Notes under the pieces: model-generated
Databases searched by the model: none
The model's input: only the letters and a program-made list of their open reading frames with translations
Told to the model about the DNA's origin: nothing
Part shown: in pieces, positions 19,089-26,222 of the stretch
Layout: each line of letters opens with the position of its first letter
How positions within the stretch are numbered: position 1 is the stretch's first letter
Origin: Chloroflexota bacterium
Lineage (GTDB): Bacteria > Chloroflexota > Anaerolineae > Anaerolineales > Anaerolineaceae
Reading direction: 5' to 3'
Assembly: GCA_029561345.1 (NCBI GenBank)
Contig: JAKQJC010000015.1
Location: 1 to 50,267, forward strand
DNA length: 50,267 nt
Position numbers and translations under genes: made by a program

Positions 19089-20260
19089 GCGCAACCGTTC
19101 TTGTTGTCGATGATGAAGAAAACGCCCGTATGCCAATTATTAATATCCTCACGCGCAAAGGATATGAAGCCATTGGCGCAGCCACGCTGGCCGAAGCCCG
19201 CCATGTGCTGGAAAGCGGCGCCGCAGATGTCATTACCCTGGATGTGAACCTGCCGGACGGCAACGGCCTGGATCTGCTGGATGAAACAGCTCAAATGGTC
19301 AACCGCCCGCCCATCATTGTGGTCACCGCCTTCGGAGAAATCGACATGGCCGTCAATGCCATGAAAAACGGCGCCCATGATTTTCTTCAGAAACCCATCG
19401 ACGTTGAACGCATGGAAAAATCTATCCGCCGCGCGGCTGAACAGGTGGCCCTGCGCCGAGAGCTGAACCACCTGCGCTCCCAGCAGCGCAAAAACCTCGA
19501 TTTTGTCCCTGGCCATTCGCCCGATATGCAGAAATTGCTCAATCTGGCGCAGCGCGCCGCTGAGGCCTCCGTTTCTGTGCTTCTTTCGGGTGAAAGCGGC
19601 ACCGGCAAGGAAGTGATTGCCAATTTTATCCTTCAAAATGGCCCGCGCGCCAGCAAACCTTTTGTAGCCATCAACTGCGCAGCCATCCAGTCCACTCTCC
19701 TGGAGTCTGAACTTTTCGGTCAGGAGGCTGGCGCTTTCACCGACGCCAAACGCAAACCTGGCCTGATGGAAGTGGCAGATGGCGGCATTCTCTTCCTCGA
19801 TGAGATTTCATCCATGCCGCTCGATTTGCAGGCCAAGCTTCTGCGCGCCCTCGAATCCAAATCCTTCCGCCGTGTCGGCGGCACCAATCTCATCAAGGTG
19901 GATATTCAAATCATTGCCGCCTCCAATCGCAACCTGCCGCAGATGATCAAAGATGAACGCTTCCGGGAAGATCTCTATTACCGCCTGCGCGGCATCGAAC
20001 TCCATCTGCCCGCCCTGCGGGACCGCAAGGCCGATATCCCTGATCTGGTAGGCTATCTCATCCGCAAATACAACATGGAAAAAGGCATGAATTTCAGCGG
20101 CGTCACCCCGCGCGCTCTTGACGCCATGATTGCCTATACCTGGCCTGGCAATATCCGCGAACTGGCCCATGCCATCGAACATGCCATGATCTTCTGCGAT
20201 GAAGAAACCATCGACCTGCCTCACCTGCCGCTGGAAGTCTCGCAAGCTGGCAAAGGATAA
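19085..20260 (+). CDS. sigma-54 activator (NtrC family) lacking a DNA-binding domain
   Basis: A 391-residue response regulator: receiver domain with D9/D10, phospho-acceptor D53 and K103, then the AAA+ domain. Motifs: Walker A GESGTGKE (169-176), Walker B GILFLDE (234-240), arginine fingers in FREDLYYRL (293-301), and sensor II WPGNIRELAHAIEHA. The sigma-54 contact loop reads GAFTDA (216-221) where the consensus is GAFTGA. The protein ends about 25 residues after sensor II, with no Fis-type HTH; the usual length is about 450-470. It therefore probably acts from solution without an enhancer site, as known for Helicobacter FlgR and chlamydial CtcC. Coupled to its kinase by ATGA. Confidence 0.93.
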   Translation: MSATVLVVDDEENARMPIINILTRKGYEAIGAATLAEARHVLESGAADVITLDVNLPDGNGLDLLDETAQMVNRPPIIVVTAFGEIDMAVNAMKNGAHDFLQKPIDVERMEKSIRRAAEQVALRRELNHLRSQQRKNLDFVPGHSPDMQKLLNLAQRAAEASVSVLLSGESGTGKEVIANFILQNGPRASKPFVAINCAAIQSTLLESELFGQEAGAFTDAKRKPGLMEVADGGILFLDEISSMPLDLQAKLLRALESKSFRRVGGTNLIKVDIQIIAASNRNLPQMIKDERFREDLYYRLRGIELHLPALRDRKADIPDLVGYLIRKYNMEKGMNFSGVTPRALDAMIAYTWPGNIRELAHAIEHAMIFCDEETIDLPHLPLEVSQAGKG

Positions 20261-20279
20261 TCGCCGGAACAGCCAGCCC

Positions 20280-20295
20280 TGGCACATTTATTGCA
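20280..20295 (+). promoter_or_regulatory. sigma-54 (-24/-12) promoter of the TPR/protease operon
   Basis: TGGCACATTTATTGCA shares TGGCACAT and TTGCA with the rpoN promoter, and GG and GC are 10 bases apart. The start site is expected near 20306, inside the hairpin that follows. Confidence 0.8.
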
Positions 20296-20300
20296 CCCTA

Positions 20301-20332
20301 GCCTCCTGAAACCACTTTCAGGAGGCTTTTTT
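20301..20332 (+). terminator. terminator hairpin that masks the Shine-Dalgarno of the next gene
   Basis: GCCTCCTGAAA (20301-20311) and TTTCAGGAGGC (20316-20326) form an 11-bp perfect stem with a CCAC loop and six T, directly before the ATG at 20333. The right arm contains AGGAGG, the ribosome binding site of that gene, 7 bases from the ATG. Read-through RNA from the rpoN operon would terminate here or be untranslated. RNA starting near 20306 would lack half of the left arm. Confidence 0.75.
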
Positions 20333-20650
20333 ATGTACCCCGCTAATGTATTCTTTCAGGTAATGGCCATTATTCTCTTCATCGCCGGATTGATCTCACT
20401 CGGTCTGGGGGTGTTCATTCTGGTTCGCCAGGCGGTAGGCAATGATCTCAAAGTGATCGCTGCCCAAACCGCAAAAATGGCCCAAAAAGGCCTTGCTGAA
20501 GATATATCCGGTCTGGTGGGCAATGCCTCCGCCCTCCTCAATGCACTGAATGAGATGGTGCGCTCTGCCACTGGCATCGGCGCCTTCCTGGTCTTCATCA
20601 GTCTGGCTCTCTTTGTTGGCGCTTATTTTGTCGCCGGACAAATTCATTAA
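20333..20650 (+). CDS. small two-helix membrane protein, first gene of the sigma-54 effector operon
   Basis: A 105-residue protein with two hydrophobic helices (about 8-32 and 80-101). They flank a soluble amphipathic stretch (RQAVGNDLKVIAAQTAKMAQ ... LLNALNEMVRSATG) that looks helical and Ala-rich, a little like the stalk of a receptor or a phage-shock-type membrane adaptor. No family recognised. ATG at 20333 is preferred over an upstream in-frame ATG (20291): AGGAGG is 7 bases upstream, and the longer form would have to be read through the terminator hairpin. Its position under a sigma-54 promoter and before the TPR and protease genes suggests a membrane anchor, sensor or target for them; this is inference. 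Confidence 0.75.
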   Translation: MYPANVFFQVMAIILFIAGLISLGLGVFILVRQAVGNDLKVIAAQTAKMAQKGLAEDISGLVGNASALLNALNEMVRSATGIGAFLVFISLALFVGAYFVAGQIH

Positions 20651-20687
20651 TTTTTTTTTACGGATATTTTTGAGCAAAGGAACAGGC

Positions 20688-23600
20688 ATGGAAAATCAAA
20701 AACCCGGTTTACTCGAAAGACTGAACGACTTTCTCTCACCTTCTGATGTGCAGATGGTTCTGGCGAGCCTGCGCCAGGATGCCCTGATTTGGGATGCGCT
20801 GCAAAACCCCGAGCTGGCCGAAAAAGTGGCGGTGCGCGCCGCCGGGCAAGCCGCCCAGTGGAATCCAGCTGTCATCGCTCTGCTGGCCATTGATCCGCAG
20901 CTGCAGCTTGAATTCTTACGCGCCCAGCCTCTCCAGCCGGTGGATAATGCTCTGCGCATCAAAATGGCGCGCCTGTATGAACAGATTTTCTCACGCTCCA
21001 ATGGCGATTCGCCGGCTGCCCGGGCGGTTCCCACCCTGGAACAGGCCGGGCTGGTGGCATTAACCCTGCGCGAACGCCGCCGCTTGAAGAAAACCTGGGA
21101 AGGCCTGGGCAATGAAGTGCCGCTGGATAATCCTGCCACCCTCCCCACTCTCAAAACCGCCTTTTCCTGCCTGTTTGCTCTTTCCTCTGATCTGCTTGAG
21201 CTGTGCCAGGCTCTCCTGACCTCAGCCCGCCCTGCCAGCCAGCCCACCCGCATCGCCCTCATTTTGCATGCCGTCTTAAGCAATCCCTGGTCTCAGGACG
21301 AACAGGCCCGCTTTCTCAGCGAATTGATGGCAGATGTTTTACCGGAACATTATCTCGATTGGCTGGACGCTCTTCAGGCTCAGGGCCGACCCGCCCTGGC
21401 CCACGATGTAGCTGCCCGCCTGCTTCAATCGGAAACCTGCCAGGACTGGTTCAAAGAAATTCAGCCAGAAGCCTACCGGCAGCATATGAAAACCCTTTCC
21501 ATTCAATCCTCAGACCCTCTCAATGCACCTGAGGCCGTCACCACCGTTGAAAAAATGCAACATCTGGCCAGGCTTTCTCAGGCAGCCAATGATACCGAAA
21601 CCGCCCGCCAGGTGCTCACCAATTCCTGGGAAGCCATCCGCCGCCTGCAGGCCCGCCTGACCGCCCAGTTGGCCGTCAATGCCGTGCGCAGTGATGATTT
21701 TGTCACCGCCACCAGCGCCTGGGAACAGGTCATCACCCTGCTGCCGGGTTCAGCCATCGCCCGCGGCAGCCTGGCCTCAGCCCTCATCCAGCAAGATCGC
21801 ATGGACGACGCCCTCGCCGTGCTGCCCGAAAACAGCGATGAACCTTTTGTCCTGCTGGCCTCAGCCCGTCTGGCCGCCAAAATCGGCAACCAGGAACGCG
21901 CCCACAGCTTTGCCCGCCGCCTGCTCAACCGCCTGCCCGAATGTCAATCCCGCCCCGCCGATTTCAATATCAATCTCGCGGAACTGGGACAACTGCTTTT
22001 GCAGCTTGATCTTAACCACGAGGCCAGCACCCTGATGGAAGAAACTCTGGCCGCCCAGCCCGCCCGCCCGGAATGGCTGGAACTGGCCGCCGAAGCGCAG
22101 CAAAAGCTCGGCGATTCATCCCGTGCAGCTCATTTCACCGGTCTGGCCATCGGCCTGCAGCCGGAACGCATTGACCTCCGCCGCAGATTTGCAGAATTGC
22201 TCGAAACTCAGGAAAATTATCCCGCTGCCCTTCAGCAGCGCCAGCTCATTTTGGATGCCTCGCCCGAAACCTCGCCTGAAGATCTGCTCTTGCTGGCCGC
22301 CACAGCCAACAAAGCCGGGCAGCCCGATCTGGCGGAAACCACCTGCCAGCAAATTCTCACCCTGGTCCCTGAACACGGCCCGGCCCACCATCTTTTGGGA
22401 GAAGCCATGTTGAGCCGCGGCGAAAAGGCTGCCGCCCGCGAACACTTCGTTCAGGCCACCCTGTCATCACCAGAAAACACCGCTGCCTGGCTGGCCCTGG
22501 CCAATATTGACAATGAAATGGGCAGCCCGCAAAAAAGCCTCGAAACCCTGCGGGCAGCGGCCCAGGCTGTGCCAAATTCGTCCGAAGTGTGGTTGGCCCT
22601 GGGGAAAGCCGCGCATCACAGCGGCACCCCCGCTGAAGCCCTTGCTCCCCTGCGCCAGGCCTACACCCTCAACCCCCAATCGCTGGATATCACTCTGCTG
22701 CTGGGTGAAACCCTGCTATCTCTGGGGCATCTTGAGGAAGCCCGGACCATCCTGTCCAAAGCCCGCCAGGTCAATCCCGATCACCCCGAACTGGCTTATC
22801 TGTACGCACGGGTGCTTCTGGCTCTTGGCAGCAAACGCGAAGCCCTGCCAGCCCTCTGGGTGCGCGCCCAGGCTCCCTCGCAGTCTGCTGCGCCTTATCT
22901 CCTCTTCGCCCAAACCCTGATGGAAGTGTTCCGCGCCAACCGCACCGCGCCCACCCCGCAGTATGCCATCGGCGGCGTGACGGCTTCCGAGGCCATCACC
23001 ACCCTCAAATCTGCCCTGGTGATAGAACCGGCCAACCTCGAAGCTCAAATTTTGCTGGCCGAATTCACCTACATCACCTGCCAGCTCGATGAGGCCTTCA
23101 CCGCTTTCAAGCACCTGGCAGAATCAGACCAGGCGCGCGAATCAGATCTTTATTGGCGCGTGCAGTTTGGCCTTGGCCAGACCGCCCTCGCCCTCAAGCA
23201 GGTGGATATGGCTGTGGCCGCCCTGCAGGAAGCTGCCTCAGAACGTCCGGATCACATCGAAATTCAGCAGGCCCTCGCCGAAGCCTACGCTGCAGCCCGC
23301 CTTTCAAAAGAAGCCCTGCAGGCTGCCCGTGTGGTGGTCCAGCTTGCCCCGCAGTCTCTCGATACGCTCCTCTGGTTCTCGCAATTGATGGGTGAACTGA
23401 ACATGCGCGCCGAAGCTGTCAATGCCCTCACCCGCGCCACAGAGCTGGCTCCTCAACGCGCCGATTTACTGCTCTGGCTCGGACAGGTTTGCTTTGAGGC
23501 CAACCAGCCCGAAAAAGCCCGCCAATCTCTGGACCAATTCCTTAAAAAACCATCAGCTACCTGCGACGAACTGCATGCCGCTGGTCTGCTCCTCTCGCGT

Positions 23601-26222
23601 CTCAATGATCTGCCGGCAGCCATTGCCACGCTGGAAAAAGCCTCTGAAAAAACCGCCGCCCTCAAAGTGACCTTGATGGTGGATCTTTCGCTGGCGCACT
23701 TCCAGGCTGGAAATGTTGAAAAAGCACTTGAGGTGCTGCAGCCTGCCATTGACTCGTATCCCAACGATCTCTATGTGCGCCTGACTCAGGCCAATCTTCT
23801 GGAAAAACTGCACCAGCCCAAAGCCGCCCTCTCCTGCCTGGAACAGGCGCTTCAAATCATTGCCAGCGATGAACAGACCCCGGAAAGCGCAGCAGACCGG
23901 GAACAGCCACCTCTCCCACTGGCAGCAGTTTCTCCCTTTGTTGCAAATCTGGATGCCAGCCCGGCCGCCCTTCACACCCGCCTGGCTTACCATTTGCGTT
24001 CTGCTGGAGATTTCAAAACCGCCATCATTCATGCTGAACAGGCTCTGCAATTGCGTCCCGACAGTTTAGAAGCGCTTTATCTGTCTGTGGATTTATCTGC
24101 GGCAGCGCTCGATCAGGCCCGTCTTGAAACCCATTTGAACGAACAGCCCATCAACAAGGTAATTGCCCATCCAGCTGACGCAGCTCCCATGCGCGGTAAT
24201 CCATACCTCGTGGGTCTGCTTTCTGAAAGAGTTGAAAATGAACTGGAACAGAAGAACATGGCATCTGCCAGGTCCACTCTCGCCGCCCTTTCAGCCCTAT
24301 TCCCGGAAGATATCTTTACCCAATGCCTGCAAGCGCGCCTGGCCTCCAGAGATGGCAAAATCGAACAGGCCGATCAAATATATGCAAAAGCTGCGGCCGC
24401 TTTCGAGAAAACAGGCGAATTGACCCCAGTCGAAGACGCATCTCCGGTGGAACTGCATGAACGTTCTCTGTATCTGCACCGCCTTCTGAGCCTTGCTGAA
24501 ACAGCTCTCGCCCTCCAGCATTGGTCAGCCGCCATCAGCCTTTTCCAGATGGCTGCCGCTTTCGCCCCGAACGGTCCGCGCGTCCAATTGCGTCTGGCGC
24601 GCGCCCTCACCCTGCGCGCCGAACAGCAGCAGCTCTGCCAGGCTCTCAAAGTTCTGGCTCATGCGCCAGGCACCGATACCCTCGGCCGGTCAGCTTACAA
24701 GCAATTTGAGGAAGCCATCCTGACTGCCAGCCGCCTCACCGATTCTCCGGTTGTGACCCATTGGCGCGACCGTGGGCAGGTGGTCTTCTACCCCAGTGCA
24801 CAGACCGCTGCCAGCCTGGCCAGCCACGTAGATTTGAGCGAAGAAGATGCTGCCGCCCTGCTGGCTGCCTGGCGCATGGTCAACAACCAGGCCGAAGCCC
24901 GCCGTATTCTGCAGGCTTTCCCCAACAGCCGCCTGGTTCAACTGCAGTGGGCCATCTTCCTGATGGAGAGCAAATCCAACCAGGCTGGCGCTGCCGCCAC
25001 AGCTCTGGTCGAAGGCGAGCCCGCCAACCCGCTGCTGCATGCCCTGGTATCTTACACAGCTGATGGCGAATCGCTGGCGCTGCAGGCCATCGAAGCCGCC
25101 CTCTCCTATTGGCCTGATGAAGCCTTCTGGCATCACGATGCCGCCATGCTCTGCTACCGCAGCGGCGACCAGCGCAATCTGCTGCGCCATCTTGAACGCG
25201 CCGCCGCCCTCATGCCCGATGATTACACCACTCTCATCGAACTCGGCCAATCCTATATCAACAATGGCGATGTTTTGCACGCCATTCAGACCCTTGAACA
25301 TGCCTCCAAGGTCGATTCCACCCGCGAAGAAGCCTGGCTCTTCCTTGCCCAGGCCTACCTGCAGGCCAGCGATCTCCCGCAGGCTCAGGCCAACGCGGAA
25401 CGGGCGGCCAACATTGCCCCCAGTTCTGTCGAAGCCCATATCCTGCTTGGCGAAGTGGCCCTGCGCCAGGGACAGTACGATATGGCCATCACCCGGGCCC
25501 TCGAAGTGCATGCCATTTCACCGGCTGAACCGCAGGCCACCCTGCTGCACGCCCGTGCCGAAGCCGCCCGCGGCAATGTCAAACGCGCTCTCGAGGTGAT
25601 CGAAGAAACCCTTCCCTTTGTATCTGACACCTTCCCGCTTCAGATGGAACGCGCCCGCCTTATCAAGCAGGCGCAGGGATCGCAGGCCGCCTTGCCCTAT
25701 CTCGAAGAAATGGTCAATGCCAACCCTGAAGAACCTGAAGTGCTCGCCAACCTGGCCATTGCCCTGGCCGAGGCCGGTCAGCTCGAAGGTGCAGAAAACG
25801 CCGCCCAGGCTTCCATCTATTTCAAACCCGAACAGCCCCATCTCTTCCTTCTGCTGGGACGCATCCAACGGAAGAAAGGCGAGCTTTCACAGGCCATTCA
25901 AAATCTTGAAGAAGCCATTCGCCTGGCCCCCAATGTACTGGAACCCGTGCTTGAGCTCGGACGCACCTATCAGGACGGCCGTGAATACCTCAAAGCTCTT
26001 CAAGCCTTCCAAAAGGGCACCGAAATTGCGCCCGAGGATCCAAGGCCTTTCTATCAGGCTGGCCTGGTGATGAAAGAAAATAAGGATTTCATCGGTGCCG
26101 AAACCATGCTTCGCCGCGCCTCCAAATTGGCCCCCGATGATGTGAACATTCGCCGCCAGCTCGGCGCCATCATCACCCTCAACCTGGTGTATAACCCGAC
26201 AAAGGAGACCTTGTCCGCATGA
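20688..26222 (+). CDS. giant tetratricopeptide-repeat protein (1844 residues)
   Basis: A very long cytoplasmic scaffold made almost wholly of TPR-like helical pairs. The N-terminal 270 residues (GLLERLNDFLSPSDVQMVLA...) are helical without clear repeats. From about residue 290 to the end, 34-residue TPR units follow, recognisable by the W/L-G-Y/A-A-P pattern (for example AWLALANIDNEMGSPQKSLE, LLLLGRI-type and AHHLLGEAMLSRGEKAAARE). A Pro/Gln/Glu-rich gap lies near 1065-1085. No signal peptide, membrane helix or catalytic motif. The ATG at 20688 follows AAAGGAACAGG and is preferred over in-frame codons that overlap the preceding gene. It overlaps the protease gene by ATGA, so the two are made in equal proportion and probably form a complex. 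TPR arrays normally bind proteins or peptides, so this may be the sensor or substrate receptor. Confidence 0.92.
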   Translation: MENQKPGLLERLNDFLSPSDVQMVLASLRQDALIWDALQNPELAEKVAVRAAGQAAQWNPAVIALLAIDPQLQLEFLRAQPLQPVDNALRIKMARLYEQIFSRSNGDSPAARAVPTLEQAGLVALTLRERRRLKKTWEGLGNEVPLDNPATLPTLKTAFSCLFALSSDLLELCQALLTSARPASQPTRIALILHAVLSNPWSQDEQARFLSELMADVLPEHYLDWLDALQAQGRPALAHDVAARLLQSETCQDWFKEIQPEAYRQHMKTLSIQSSDPLNAPEAVTTVEKMQHLARLSQAANDTETARQVLTNSWEAIRRLQARLTAQLAVNAVRSDDFVTATSAWEQVITLLPGSAIARGSLASALIQQDRMDDALAVLPENSDEPFVLLASARLAAKIGNQERAHSFARRLLNRLPECQSRPADFNINLAELGQLLLQLDLNHEASTLMEETLAAQPARPEWLELAAEAQQKLGDSSRAAHFTGLAIGLQPERIDLRRRFAELLETQENYPAALQQRQLILDASPETSPEDLLLLAATANKAGQPDLAETTCQQILTLVPEHGPAHHLLGEAMLSRGEKAAAREHFVQATLSSPENTAAWLALANIDNEMGSPQKSLETLRAAAQAVPNSSEVWLALGKAAHHSGTPAEALAPLRQAYTLNPQSLDITLLLGETLLSLGHLEEARTILSKARQVNPDHPELAYLYARVLLALGSKREALPALWVRAQAPSQSAAPYLLFAQTLMEVFRANRTAPTPQYAIGGVTASEAITTLKSALVIEPANLEAQILLAEFTYITCQLDEAFTAFKHLAESDQARESDLYWRVQFGLGQTALALKQVDMAVAALQEAASERPDHIEIQQALAEAYAAARLSKEALQAARVVVQLAPQSLDTLLWFSQLMGELNMRAEAVNALTRATELAPQRADLLLWLGQVCFEANQPEKARQSLDQFLKKPSATCDELHAAGLLLSRLNDLPAAIATLEKASEKTAALKVTLMVDLSLAHFQAGNVEKALEVLQPAIDSYPNDLYVRLTQANLLEKLHQPKAALSCLEQALQIIASDEQTPESAADREQPPLPLAAVSPFVANLDASPAALHTRLAYHLRSAGDFKTAIIHAEQALQLRPDSLEALYLSVDLSAAALDQARLETHLNEQPINKVIAHPADAAPMRGNPYLVGLLSERVENELEQKNMASARSTLAALSALFPEDIFTQCLQARLASRDGKIEQADQIYAKAAAAFEKTGELTPVEDASPVELHERSLYLHRLLSLAETALALQHWSAAISLFQMAAAFAPNGPRVQLRLARALTLRAEQQQLCQALKVLAHAPGTDTLGRSAYKQFEEAILTASRLTDSPVVTHWRDRGQVVFYPSAQTAASLASHVDLSEEDAAALLAAWRMVNNQAEARRILQAFPNSRLVQLQWAIFLMESKSNQAGAAATALVEGEPANPLLHALVSYTADGESLALQAIEAALSYWPDEAFWHHDAAMLCYRSGDQRNLLRHLERAAALMPDDYTTLIELGQSYINNGDVLHAIQTLEHASKVDSTREEAWLFLAQAYLQASDLPQAQANAERAANIAPSSVEAHILLGEVALRQGQYDMAITRALEVHAISPAEPQATLLHARAEAARGNVKRALEVIEETLPFVSDTFPLQMERARLIKQAQGSQAALPYLEEMVNANPEEPEVLANLAIALAEAGQLEGAENAAQASIYFKPEQPHLFLLLGRIQRKKGELSQAIQNLEEAIRLAPNVLEPVLELGRTYQDGREYLKALQAFQKGTEIAPEDPRPFYQAGLVMKENKDFIGAETMLRRASKLAPDDVNIRRQLGAIITLNLVYNPTKETLSA

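Noticed and set aside
20291..20332. Longer start (ATG at 20291) for the small membrane protein
   Set aside because: It lies upstream of the predicted transcript start and within the hairpin; the ATG at 20333 has the only good ribosome site.
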